Shown here: one piece after another, positions 36,747 through 49,293 of the stretch
How positions within the stretch are numbered: the stretch's first letter is position 1
How the letters are laid out: every line of letters starts with the position of its first letter
Assembly: GCA_014773175.1 (NCBI GenBank)
Contig: VXCM01001359.1
Location: 1 to 64,000, forward strand
DNA length: 64,000 nucleotides
Source of the DNA: Lucifuga dentata
Taxonomy: Eukaryota; Chordata; Actinopteri; Ophidiiformes; Bythitidae
Reading direction: 5' to 3'
Program-made: the position numbers and the translations under genes
Notes under the pieces: model-generated
What the model saw: the letters and a program-made list of their open reading frames with translations, nothing else
Told to the model about the DNA's origin: nothing
The model's database searches: none

Positions 36747-37357
36747 AGTAATCTGGCCCTCGCACATAATAAAACTAATTCTTATGCACGAAGTACCACT
36801 TTAAGTTGGTAACCCTTATCAGTACCTATGCCTTTGCTTTTGACAGTATCGTAAAGGAAGTTGAGTGAATGGACCAAACTCATTCATTCTTTATTTCCTT
36901 GCTTGGGTAATATAACCATAATATAACTGTCCAAACAAACCAAAAGCAGACACTGTAATCTACTCCGATTGGCCTATTATCTACCAAACCACATAAGCTA
37001 CAACTGCCCTGAACCGCTGCTCTCCTCTCTATGGAATCAATGACTGTCGTACCCTTTTCATTGGCCTGAGCAATGACATTTTTTGGCCCTTAGTTTCCTA
37101 GCTGTTTCCTCTGGGAGACAGAATGGAGACAGAAATAGTGAGAGACGAAGAAAGAGGTGAGGAAGGGATAAGGGAGTGATGCTGTGAGACTTTAAGCAAA
37201 AAAATAATTTTGTTCTTACCTGATTTGGAGGAAGCCAACAAGATTGAGGAGAGCCATGTAAAAGAAAAAGTAAGTGTTAGTAACATATTTATATAACTGT
37301 ATGTAAATTAAAAATACAAAATAATGTGGATATGTGTAACAAAGTACTCTTTCACAT

Positions 37358-37358
<1 letters not shown>

Positions 37359-37412
<54 letters not shown>
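37359..37412. repeat. (CA)n/(GA)n microsatellite
   Basis: A few CA units followed by about 47 bp of GA. Confidence 0.95.
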
Positions 37413-37415
<3 letters not shown>

Positions 37416-37918
37416 GGCATGGTCTTACACCTCTTAAATATTCTTTAACAGATAACACTCTGAGGCTCACCTCCAACAAAATATTTGAGTGTTCCCTGGC
37501 ACAGCCATGCACCAAAATAGCATAAAGTACATGTGTGAATAATTTATAATCCATGATTGTAAGACTCCAGTATAGTGTGTGTAATGTTACTTTCTATCAT
37601 GACAGATTTTTGGGCTGCCCTATTAGTTGGCAGTGGACAGATTGTGATTTACATTGTGCAGCCATGCAGCACTATTCTAAAGCCTGGACAGAGGGCTAAT
37701 GGAAGCACACACGTAGCTTTTATTAGCTGTGAAATCCAATGGCATCAAATATTAAACACTTCATTATGGAGGACTGCTTGTCTTGTTCCACAGAACAGCC
37801 ACTTAAAACTACAACAGCCAGGAGAAAATAAAGAGAAAAGGAATATGCGATGACAGCAGTAATTACTGGAAATCTATTTTATAAGGTGTATTTGTCATGG
37901 GAAATTGCGCTCTTTCTC

Positions 37919-37929
37919 TGTGTGTGTGT

Positions 37930-37978
<49 letters not shown>

Positions 37979-37981
37979 TGT
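37919..37981. repeat. (GT)n microsatellite
   Basis: About 63 bp of GT with TACG interruptions near both ends. Confidence 0.95.
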
Positions 37982-40410
37982 GCTTGAGCAAATTTTTCTG
38001 CTTGTACTCAGTGTCAGCCTGCAACAAGCATAATGTTGTTTGTTAATAATTAATCCTTATATATCAAAACAACAATCGTTTTCTCAGTGGACACAGTGGA
38101 GAGTGTGTTTAATAAAATGAAATGTTCCCATTACATCGGATATTACAGCCTTCAGCACCCTGCAAAGTGGGCAGTGGGGTGATGGGACAAAGAAACACAG
38201 AACCAGGACACTCGATGAAGATGGGGAACAAACCCATGTTTACAGAAAAGTTAATGCAGATAAAAGAAAGACACAACAAGAACAGACAGCAAGAGGATAA
38301 AACAGCAAACTGGAAGCAGACAGTCATCTGAGCTCATGCGACAACTTTACCAATGACCTCTAAATGATTTATCCCTGAACATGCATCAGTCTATCAGGGC
38401 ATCAGAGGCCATTAACATCAGAGAATGCAGCGAATGGGGATGGAGCGGAGCCTTGGCTCATCTGTCATTACTTAAAGGCTAACCTGCAGAACACTGGGAC
38501 CAAAGCGCTCCCTCTACACCAAAGCCCTCATGTCCCAGAATGTGAATCTTGGAGGAACAGTCACCCAGAGTTAAAAGGTTACTTCATTTTTTTTTCTCTT
38601 TTTTATATAACAATGATCAAACCTTTACACCATACAACATTAATCAATTGTAATCTGGTCCACCTTGACCACTGTATCACAAAGCCTGAGGAGCTGTATT
38701 TGACTTTAAAAAGCACAGGCGCCGAGTCTGACTCCCAAGTGTGATTGATATTCATAGAGGTTCCTTTCCAGCAGGTCTTACTTGTCAGCTATAGCTGGGG
38801 TTAAAGTCCATTTTTGAAACAGGGCTGCAAAGAAGTAGAAGGTGTTTTAACTTTGCTTGTATTGAGAGGGGGCTGACATTCAATTACTATGGCTGTTTTA
38901 TTCATTAATGGGCTTCACTTTATTGAAAATTATTTTTCTTCAGTAAGCGCTTTGGCCTATGGGCTGAGCAAGCTGCAGCAAACTGTGCCAAGATTGAGAT
39001 CGCAACCCCAGCAGATTTGGAACGGCCCACTGAAAGCCCACAATTCTTTAAATGTACCAAAGAAGAAAAGGAAAAGAAAAACACCACAGAGTGATTATAG
39101 TTGTGCTGACATTTGTTTATGTAGGTCTCAGCTTTGAGAAAGAATGCACTAACAGTTATGCTCATACATTTTCATCAACTAAATTCACTGCTAACGGACC
39201 ATTAAAACAGTAATAGAATAACAGCAATTAAGCCCTGGGCCAGAGGAGGACAGAACTGCTAGAGATAAAAAATAATGAGAGGATGAAAGAAGAGAGATAA
39301 AGATGAAGAGAAGGCGGAAAAAGACAAATAAACAGGGAGAGAAACAACATCAGAGGAATGACAAAGTATAATCTTGTGTTGACCGAGAGCACTTTAAGTT
39401 TTTAACCCAACCCTGTAGCACATGTGAGAGAACTAGGGGCAGTAAATTGAAAAAGAGGGATGAGCAGAAGGAGAAAGTGTTTAGGATTCAATTAGCCTTG
39501 CCTCTCCTTGTTAGACTGGGCTGGAGCTGACAGCTGAAGGGGAAGGCGGGGAGGCCAACACGCGCATACATCCTTTCTCTGCTGTACTAGGCGACATCTC
39601 AGCCACTGCAGCATTATCAGGTGAAAAATTGTAGACAGTAACTAGGGAGGCTTAATTAAAACAATCAGCATCATTTATTGAATTACTCTGTCAGAATGGA
39701 TGTGTCTCTGTGTGTCTGAGAGTTGGCAGATCTGAAACACAGCAACCAACAAGCCACATAAGAGTTTTCTCACTAAACAGAATGTCAAATTATCTGTGTG
39801 CAGCTTCTTTTCAGTAATGGCTCTGAATCAGATAATTAATCTAAAATGTATGATCACAAAGTTGCTGTTCCTCCATCTCATCCAGCATCACAATATTAAC
39901 TTCTTGCTTTTGAGAGGTGACGCTTTTATCCCTTAAGGCTGGCTCTAATGCGAACATGGGAAAAGTAATCTTTGAGGCCAAGAATGAAGTCAAACGGTGC
40001 AGCCAGAATGTGAATGTTTTGGGTTAATGCGAAAGTGAACTATGGACAATATAACACCTGACCTGAAGAGGCAGTGGATTATGATGGCAGACTTCAGTGA
40101 ATAATTCAGACCCAGCCAATAATTAAGTCATATATGGGGCCATATTCTGCCCTCACACCAGTTTGGAGCAAGCAGAGATGGGAACCATTGATTTTCTGCA
40201 TGGCCCTGGATATTCTGTGGATCCTGTCTTGAGACTGCCAACTATGTGCATCAATACAGACGTGCCTGGCTTAGCCAATGGCACCCTTCAAAGGGAGGAA
40301 GTGGGAGGAGGGAGACTGTTTGTGTCCAGCAGTGAAAGAGGTCATCTTAGAAGACGTTCTTGCCCCCGGTTTGCAGTCAATGAGAAAGTCTCTGTCTCCA
40401 AGCAGATAAG

Positions 40411-40416
<6 letters not shown>

Positions 40417-40440
<24 letters not shown>
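40417..40440. repeat. (TG)n microsatellite
   Basis: A tract of 12 TG units. Confidence 0.9.
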
Positions 40441-40441
<1 letters not shown>

Positions 40442-41561
40442 TCAAGTGTGTATTTTTGAGAGTGCATCTGCGAAAAGTGAGAGCGACTGTGCAATGACAG
40501 AGATAACATGTTTAAAAGCGGTGTTAGACTTGATAGAGAACATTTATCTGTGTTAAATGGAAGATAAAGGTGGATTAAGGATACAGAAACACATTGATGA
40601 AGACCAATAAAAAACAATAAATTAATACAAAAAAAATGTAAAGACACAATCTGTGAATCACATGTAAACAAAAGATCCCCACTACCAAAGTTTAAAATCC
40701 AGGATTGAAACCCAAGATCAACCACAAATTAACTGACTTGTCTTTGAATGCACATGACAACTTAATCCAACTCATTATTTTCTGATGCTGTAAAGTGTTT
40801 AGTTACATCAGAAATGTTTACATAGGGGTAAAGCAAGTTGATATCATCTACTATTATCAGTTAGAAATGTAGAGTTTTGCTCTACATGTCACTCATTTAT
40901 ATGGCCAAACTATTACTGATTGGGCTTTCACGATTGGGCCTTCACTCTAGAATCAATCCACTAATTTGGTCTTTACATAGATCAATTATGTGTCTGTTAT
41001 TTGTTACTGAGCCTTGTCTGTGAACATCACTACTTTTCTTGTCAATGTCGCTCAATTAATTTGTGTGTATAGATTGTGCGTGTGTGTAACTTGTGCTTGG
41101 CTTTATTGTCTCCAAGTATGCTGCTGTGACACTGAACATCTTCCGTTAAATCCCAGCCAGGTAGAAGCATGCTGCCTAATCAACCGTCACCACACACATC
41201 ACCACCACTGTTTATGTTTTCAATTAGGCTCCTCGCTAGCCCAACTAGTGTGTGTGTGTGTGTCTGAACAAATCACTTGTGCAGGTTACTGTGCATCACA
41301 CTCAGTGGGTAATCATGGGTCTGTCAGTGACATGCCAACTCTGATGGGCATTCACCATTAATATTTGTGGTGCTGTGAATCAGCCCCACACTGAGCACTG
41401 TGACAGCAATCATCTCAGTTTTTAATATCTCCATCTAGATCAATTTTGATTAGCATTTCAAGCACTTGGTGGAGCCATGCAGTCTGCTGAACTTCACATT
41501 GTTCTCAGAGATAGAGACAGAGAGTTCTGCAGAACAGCAAAACACATCTGATACAACTTAA

Positions 41562-42149
41562 AGGATTATACTGGCGATGCCTGTTTGAGCCCAAGAAAAA
41601 CAATCCATACACTTTACATTATTGACAACCATTTCCCAAAATATACTACTTTAGTATTTTTATATATTTACATATATTTAGTGTTTAAGATTTTTCTTTT
41701 TCTAGTTTCCAGATGCCATTGGTTTCAGCTCATTCCAGAACTATTAAAATCAACTTGTAGCGACTTCAATTGCATTTGAGTAAGTATTCATCACAGAAAA
41801 TGTGATGTCTATTAAGTTTTTTGTTGAAGTAACTTTATTTAACGGATCCGACACGGAGCTGAACGGAAGACAACGTACAGTATGTCTTTGCTAGGGAATA
41901 TAGTCCCAGGAGAAGATGACTTTTACAGTGAAATTAAAACATCACTTACAATTGTGCATAAGTGTTAGCAGGTGAAACACTGAATTTTAAGGTAGGTGTA
42001 TCACCTAAACATTTGATTTTAAAAGATTAAGGGATTTGGAAAAATAACAGGAAAACTAAAATTTGATTTTATAATTTGGAAATTGGTTGTCAGTAACATA
42101 ACAAATATGCAGGTTGGGCTCAAACATGCATGGTCGCCGGTATGGTCCT
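41562..42149 (-). mobile_element. TTAA-flanked inverted-repeat element, copy A (588 bp)
   Basis: TTAA stands on both sides (41558-41561 and 42150-42153). The left end AGGATTATACTGGCGATG and the right end, read inward as AGGACCATACCGGCGACC, begin imperfect terminal inverted repeats of roughly 80 bp. These share TTTGAGCCCAA and TGACAACCA. The reverse complement of the interior aligns with the other copy at 59804-60393 (for example TAACACTT.TGCACAATTG and CAAGTTGATTTTAATAG), so the orientation here is opposite. There is no reading frame of note. A TTAA duplication is typical of piggyBac-type insertion, though the AGGACC ends are not the usual CCC start. The assignment is inference. Confidence 0.8.
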
Positions 42150-43648
42150 TTAAACCAGAAAAGAAACATTTACCATCCAGCAACTAAAGCAGAGTAAATT
42201 TGATGTCTTGTTCTTCAAAAAATGGAGGTGGTGGAATTTGAAAAATTCATAATCCTAATCAGCAATCTGTCACGTAGAAGATCTCATGCCAAAAGGAGAT
42301 GCAGATGTAAATCCATTACAGAAATACCTGGGTAGCAATTTGCATGTCTTTGTTGTTGATATGGGAAGTGACATTTACTGGCATTAGAGGTAGGCTTAGA
42401 GGTACCCGTGAGCTCGGTCTCTTCTCTACCACTGTGGCGATGCCATTTCACAAACCTTTGTGTGGACTGAGCCCCTTTTGTCTTTTTCAAAAGACAAACC
42501 AATCTGCTTATCTCAAACTCCAGAGGGAGTGAAGGCTGTTTCTGCAGATCGAAATAATGCGCAGGAGCGGATAGTAACCTTCTGAACAACTGAATGGTCT
42601 GGAGGAGGTGGATTGTGTGTACGTGTGTGTGTTTGTGCTAATGTGTAAAAGAAAGCCTCTGCTGGCCTTCAGGCACCCCCACAGATGTTTATTTGTAGTG
42701 ACAGCAAGGTTTGTTCTCTCTGTGTTCCTATTTATCACACCGAGCTGATTGCATGGCTGCAGCCAGATCACAGAGGATGCAATCACTACAATGACAGATA
42801 TGCATGAGTAAGCAACACTGCTGTATGAATTCACAATGATCCATCATCTTAGATCAGCAGTACTCCCTGAGAAAAATGAATATAAGTAAAGCAGGCAGCA
42901 CACTAAGTTTGTTCTTTTTCACAGTGTATCACTTATGAGGAATACACTGAAAGGTTTGAGGTAAACCTTTAAAAAAAAATCACCTTCCTTAAGCTTCAAA
43001 CAGAAAAGTGATCTGAAAAACAAACAATGATAGACAGTGCCATTCTGGGGGAAGGAATTGGGGAGAACAGGCAGGAAGGAGTGGGAAGGAGGGACTCCTT
43101 TGGGAACAAAATGCTCTTTGCGGTTTTAGAGAAAAGTAATGACTCACCAAATGGAGCACTTTAAGGAAATTCACACTCAACTCTCTTGGCTCTCCTTCCT
43201 TTTCCATTCTCTCTCCAATTCTGCTTCCCTCTAGCTCTTCACTGCAGTGTGACATTGTCTTTTTGCCTCCCCTGAGAAACATCACAAGGCTCCCAAAAAG
43301 CACAGAGAGCTTCTCTCTCATCGCTTCTGTTCTAACACACACATAATGCACTTCAATACACACATGCAGTGCTCTTGGATGATGCCCACCTGCAAATCCC
43401 CAGTGTGACTCTTGACCTTTCCACATGAGTCATGTTTCTCATAAATATCTTCTTTTGTGTGCATGCCTTTCAATATGTCTATGTGCGCTCATCTCTGTCT
43501 ATACTGTATGTGTGCATTTGTGTGTCTGTCTTTATCTTTCTGTGTTTCACTGCAGAGCTGACCTTTCCATCCTTGCTTTGTCCCAGATTAGAACTGACAC
43601 CTCCCTCTGCTACAGACCAAACTGATGCACATACTGACACCAACACCT

Positions 43649-43765
43649 ACACACACACACACACACACACACACAGGTACTCGCATGTGTACATATATAC
43701 ATATATATATACACACACACACACACACAGGTACTCGCATGTGTACATATATATATACACACACA
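43649..43765. repeat. CA tracts with a duplicated 54-bp unit
   Basis: The word ACAGGTACTCGCATGTGTAC followed by ATATATA occurs at 43673 and again at 43727. Each copy is preceded by a CA tract. This is a two-copy minisatellite with a 54-bp period. Confidence 0.9.
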
Positions 43766-44458
43766 CATATTTAGATAAACTACAAATTCACCTGCATGTG
43801 TACATGCAAATGCAAATTCTTGCACAAAAATATCCAAGCAGAAGGTGCACAACAGGACAAATACACACACACCTTTGAGCATGAACATACAGATACACAA
43901 ACACATTCAGAACATTGTTGCAACAAAAATCCACACACAAAAAGACGCCTCCTCCCTGCAGACCAGATTGATGGTACTCTAGCTGGTGCTGCTGCTGGTT
44001 GTTGCTCTGTCTCAGTGGGAGACAGACCAGAGAATGAAGCTCAGTCTGAGCTGAGCAACACTCCATTTCACTGATCACTGAGCAGCCTCTCAGCCACTGC
44101 CGCAGGGGATAAGCTTACTTACCTGGCCTGAGTGTGTGAGTTTGTGTGAGTGTGTATGTGCATGCACATATCTGTCTATCTCTGGCTGGGTGTTTTGTAT
44201 CTTTCTGTGCATGTGTGAGTATACGCGAGTTGGAGTGAGAAGTGTGAGTTTGGCAGGATGTGGTTACAATTCTCTGCAACAACGGTTACTGGGTGACCCG
44301 TTCCTTGGACGATGGGTTTTGAGCCCGGTCATTTAACTTGAGCACTGACCCTCATCGCTCAGTGCTGTGGTGACAGGAGGGTGACAAAGAAGTCAAAACC
44401 TCTGGATCACATGAGGTTCAGGGCACATCCTGGCCTGTGTGACCATTGGACAGACACA

Positions 44459-44464
44459 GTGTGT

Positions 44465-44515
<51 letters not shown>
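44459..44515. repeat. (GT)n microsatellite
   Basis: About 57 bp with one GA interruption. Confidence 0.95.
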
Positions 44516-44521
<6 letters not shown>

Positions 44522-44786
44522 GTGTGCCCATACAGTAAGTAGTAAAATACACTCAGATAAATACAGAATAACGATGAACCGGTGAACCAGAGCGAATTCA
44601 AACATGCCTGTTGATAAGAGAAACACTGCTTGGCCATTTCACTGGCATTGAAAAGGTTTGAGTTAATTAGGCTCTCATCACCCAAGTTGCTATGGAGACA
44701 CAATGATGATTAAAATCCTAAACTAAGATTGGTCAGAGGAGTGATGTTGCCAGCACAGCTATTAAAAGTACATTATATAGTATAAA

Positions 44787-45035
44787 CAGTGCCTGAAGTG
44801 GGCTGATACGCACGGGTACGCAGTATCGGGACCTCTGAATTTTCATTTCAGAGTATTGGGACATTTCCAGGAGTACCGGAACCTCTCATAAATCTTCCTA
44901 CTCTACTGCAGAACAATGTAGAGGAAAAAAAATCATAGATACAGAAACAATAGAAAAGGTTGAAGAATTAAATTGAGGGGCCGCGTATTTATATACCGTA
45001 CGCATATACAGTATATACCACCACTTCAAGCACTG
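44787..45035. mobile_element. 249-bp hAT-type MITE with a perfect 8-bp target duplication
   Basis: It starts CAGTGCCTGAAGTGG and ends CCACTTCAAGCACTG, an inverted repeat with one mismatch in 15 bp. The inner parts also pair loosely (CCTC...GAGG, TACGCA...TGCGTA). The flanks are identical: AGTATAAA at 44779-44786 and at 45036-45043, the 8-bp duplication expected of hAT insertion. The interior is AT-rich with no reading frame, so it must have been moved by a transposase supplied elsewhere. Confidence 0.88.
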
Positions 45036-45892
45036 AGTATAAACACCATGCAGTATATGCTATGAATACCAGTCAGTCCATTTTCAAAATATGCCTGTTC
45101 CTATTTAGGGTAACAGGGGTGTTGGTGTCAATCCCAGCATGCAGTGTGAAAAAAAATATTGAAACAAGTTACCAGTCTGTAGCAGTTCTAATACACAGAA
45201 TGCATTCACACACAGGCTTGAGTCCAAGTCATTTAACTCAAGCCTCATGCGCCTATTTATTACCATGTTCATGAAAACCATGAATGACCCTCTCAACCCA
45301 AGCACACACACAGACTCAAACAACCTTACAGGCTCAAGCAAACACAATAGAGAAGACAACAACAATTTCACAGGCACACACATACACACAAACATTTTAA
45401 ATTGCTAATGCTATTGGCTGTATTATAAAGCCATTCCCCACAGAGAGAAAAGAGCTACAGTGAAGGGAAGAAATGGATGAGAAAGGTGAATATGTAATAT
45501 GTATGAAAATGAGACAAATAGAAAGGATCACAATAGAGTTAGAGATGGTCTTGAAAAATAGAAGGAGAGAAGGAGCGAGCAGGAAGGGGGTTGACAGAAC
45601 AACAGTGAGAGCGAGTTAACTCAGTCCTATATAGAATGTGCCAGGAGAGTTAACATTTCATGAACTCTTACTGTCACTATGTGAGCAGGTGCTAAGAATA
45701 AAACCAGGCTCCTGTGGAAATCTTAGCCAAGAATCCATATGGGAAACAGCTGTCTCCAGTGCCTGGTAAAGAAGACACAGGAAGACAGACAATAGAGTGA
45801 GGAACAGTTCTCATCTGCCTTAATGGAAGGTTAAGAATTGATAGAGAATAAATCCAAATGGCCAGATGGTTTAGTGTGCAGTGATCCGAGCC

Positions 45893-45928
45893 AAAAAAAA
45901 AAAAAAAAANAAAAAAAAAAAAAAAAAA
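45893..45928. repeat. Poly-A tract with an N at 45910
   Basis: A homopolymer with one ambiguous base. Confidence 0.9.
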
Positions 45929-47389
45929 GAGATTTGATAAATTTGAAACACCTTAAATTTCTACAATTGAAGTTTCTGTATCTTAATTGAGAATAAAAGG
46001 TGTGATATTACTTAAGCTTGAATCCCCTTGACAATATATTTGAGTTCAGTTAATGACTGTTCAGTATCAGTGTCAGAAAGCCATGGAGACAGAAAGCAAA
46101 GATAAAAAAAAAAAAAAAACAGAAGGAAGCAAATGGTGTGACTGATGAGCAGCTCTTATAAACATGCTGATTCATTCATCTGCAAGAGGCGGAAGCACTT
46201 CCTTTGGGAAAGAGGGGTCAAACACATTAGCTCCCCGCTTCGAGCAAATGCAGTACTTTAAGAGAACTACTTGTGGTTGCCTGTCAGGGATGTGTCACCT
46301 ATGTCTCCTCCCCAGAGCCTTTGAGGACAGAGTGACAGGACACATGGGGACATGATCAGAAGAGTAGCTACATAATCTGTGTTTAACTCACCTTTATGAA
46401 TAAAATTAAACAAAAAGCAAACACAAGTATGTAAAATGTGCACCTGCAGGTGTCATGGTGCCCCCTTATACACACATGTAAAGGGGGAAAAAAAAGTACT
46501 AATAATAAAAGCTTGTGAAATGAAGCTGCAAATTCTACAGGGACCTAAAAGTGTGTTTTTAATTAGTACTGTGTAATCACATGTATGCCTGGCACTAGAC
46601 TATTTAGAGTTAATAAACTTTACATGTTGCTTTTATGTTTCATGTATTTTTTAGAAATCCCTACAGCCCTGTACCAAAGGCCTGGTGGTCTTACCAATCA
46701 AATCCCAGCTTTTTATGAACACATCAATATTAATACAAAAACAGAAGCATGGATTAACACAACGTTATTGCCTGCTGATAGAAGTGGTTTTGTGGTCTGG
46801 TATAATTAATGGAAATGATTGTAGTTTATATTGCATGTTAACATTTCTCTCAGGAATCTGTATGAGTCATAGAGTCCATGGCTAGTTTCCTGTTCTACTA
46901 GAATAGCCTAATTAATAAGCTTTTCCAAAGGGCAAATCCATACCATAACTAAATGTTTAAACTTTCATCCAAATTTCCCTGGAATCTCAATTTCACACAA
47001 GAGCAGCCTGCACAAACTCACCAGTGGCAAACACAAATTCACAAACCAAGATAGAGCATGTAACAGGACTTTTTTAAGATTCTTAAACATCAATGCACAA
47101 AGTACACATCTGCCACTTTTCCACAGACAGACTGAGCATATCAGAACTCATCACCAAAACCTGATTGGCTCAAAGTGTGTGGTCATAAAGGAGACTTGAG
47201 AGAAAGCACCATTTCTAAAGGCTCATAACAGCCAGCTTTCAATAGCTTTTTAGCACCTCTCTCTCTTTCGTACCCTACAAAAATTAGCCCTATTGTTTCC
47301 TGATTGCTGTCGTTTGCTGTGCCATCACAGCTGTAATAAAGCCTCTGCTGTTAAGGTAAACTCTTCTTGCTGTTCTTCATATTTAAAAG

Positions 47390-47430
47390 CTTTAAAAAAA
47401 AAAAAAAAANCTTTAAAAAAAAAAAAAAAG
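47390..47430. repeat. CTTT-poly-A duplicated around an N (probable assembly artefact)
   Basis: CTTT plus 16 A, N at 47410, then CTTT plus 15 A and G. The same contig end appears to have been written twice. Confidence 0.9.
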
Positions 47431-48831
47431 TGACACTCTAGAAGAATTTTATGAAACTGCTACAGGAAGTACAGCCTTGGTCAAATGAGGGTAGCAACCA
47501 ACAGTAAATTACTTGTTGATAAGAACTGATTTGCATAACAGAAATGGGCTTTCTGTCAGATGAACAGTTTGAAATATTGCACAGAAGTAATGTTTGGATG
47601 AGTTTTCATACAACTTAGCACAGAAGTAATATTAAGGAATCACAGTTTCTGACTGTCCTGTTTGACAAAGATAGCCCAGTCTTTTTGAAATTCTGCAATA
47701 CTTGTATGTACTACATGTTACAAGATGCATTTGGTAATGGTGTATTTAAGTGAAATTAAAATATCACTTCACAGTATTTGAGTCATAGTGTTCCAATAAA
47801 AGAGGGTATGTCTCCATAGTATATACTCCTTGGAGGAATGAACCATTCTTGTAACTCCACTTTGCTTAAGATTAACTTTCCCAACACTCACAATTCCCTG
47901 CCAGTCAAACCAGCTTACTGCCTGCCAGGCACTTGAATTAGAAGGAATCTTTGTGTGATGCACACTCCAGTGCCAAGCCTCAGCACTGAGGTCCCAAGCA
48001 CAAAACTGTGTCTTTAGTGACAACCATCCCTTTGCCATGGCCAAGTGAGACAAGGTCCCTCGTGTAAACAGAGATCTCATTTATTACATCTTATTCAAAT
48101 GTGTCATTATGCCCAGTGGGTAACTGTAGTTGCACTGTCTCCTGCTGGAAGGAGTACATAAATTCATGGAGAAGATTGGTTATTGTTTTCAAAATGGCTC
48201 TCTGGACTGGTGTCGAGGGTGTTCTTAGTGCAGAAAATTGAAACTACATGTCTGTTCTCATTCTTATGTATGGAGGAAGATTTTGGAATAATTAATATTT
48301 TCATCATAGCTCTGGCTCCTAAAAACCTGACAGGATCAGATGAGGTCACTAAACTTTACGTCGCTTCCCATTTTTATGTCACTTTCTATTTACATTGTAA
48401 CAGGTCTGTGAGCAATGTTATCACAAGTCCTTGGGAGCTCAAATAAACTTGTGCTGTATAACTGGCTAATGAAAATGATTTCAGAAATTGCTTTCTTTCA
48501 TTTTTTTTAAATTTTTTTTTATTAGAAACACCACATTACATCCTGATATAAATGCATTAATTTTGTGAAAGGTGCTAATGTTTCTCCAATCACCTCTTCC
48601 TGTTGGCATCCTCCTGACTCCCCCCACTGCTGTCTCTTCTAGCCAGAGCCTCTACAAATAGTGTGCGTGCAAAATTTATTGGATGCCTTGACACCCTGTG
48701 CCTTGGCTGGTTGGTGGCTAAATGAAAAGGTATGAAATTAAACAAATTAATTCAGCTCTCTGACTGGCTGACGGCCTTGGCGCCTGTCAGTGCAACTTAG
48801 TGTGATGCTACGAGGGAAGGGGGTGATGGTG

Positions 48832-48856
48832 GTGTGTGTGTGTGTGTGTGTGTGTG
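48832..48856. repeat. (GT)n microsatellite
   Basis: About 25 bp of GT followed by a G-rich stretch. Confidence 0.9.
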
Positions 48857-49269
48857 GACGGGTTGGGGGGGAAGGCTGGACATCAACTGTCAGGCCTGGA
48901 CATGATGTTCAGCAGGCCTGAGGGATATGAGTAGTGCAAAGGCAGTTCCAAAAGGGGAGCAGACAAAAGAGAATGACTATGGAAAGAATGAGCAAAGGAA
49001 TCGGAGAGACAAAGGAAATGAGAGTATTGCTAGAGGGAACTGAAAAATGGGAGGAAGAAGGAATGGGAGGAATGGGTGGGGATGGATGTGGTGTGGGCAC
49101 TTTCAAAGCATTGAAGCAGTTGAAATTTATTGCAAATAACTGCTCCTGATGCTCTGCCGTTTCAATTTCACACAACACAATTCCACAGCTCAGGAGCAAA
49201 TGTGTCCCTGTCAGCATCGCTTAGGCTTCATCTGCTCCCTACCTCACACCTCTGCCTTCTATTCCTTCA

Positions 49270-49293
49270 CCTCTCTCTCTCTCTCTCTCTCTC
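49270..49293. repeat. (CT)n microsatellite
   Basis: A short CT tract. Confidence 0.9.

Larger units (their letters stand above)
33968..41557. other. Non-coding DNA, no supported gene
   Basis: Holds AAT, CT/CA, GA and GT tracts. A weak candidate exon on the minus strand at 37220-37296 is discussed as a finding. The blocks 38390-38560 and 39480-39680 are free of simple repeats and less AT-rich, so conserved non-coding DNA is possible there. ATATGTCC-GG-GGACATAT at about 34120 is a small palindrome. Confidence 0.5.
42154..44778. other. Non-coding DNA with CA/GT tracts
   Basis: No gene is seen. The 145- and 148-residue frames here read TC-rich and CA-rich stretches. GGCCAG|GTAAGTAAG on the minus strand near 44120 is a good splice-donor match, but no exon can be built beside it. 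Confidence 0.5.

Noticed and set aside
42989..43426. 145-residue minus-strand frame
   Set aside because: The sequence is purine-rich on the plus strand, so the frame is mostly Ser, Leu and Pro without a domain.
44106..44126. ACTTACCTGGC resembling the 5' end of U1 snRNA, or a splice donor on the minus strand
   Set aside because: The rest of U1 is absent and no coding exon abuts the donor. An 11-base match is expected by chance.
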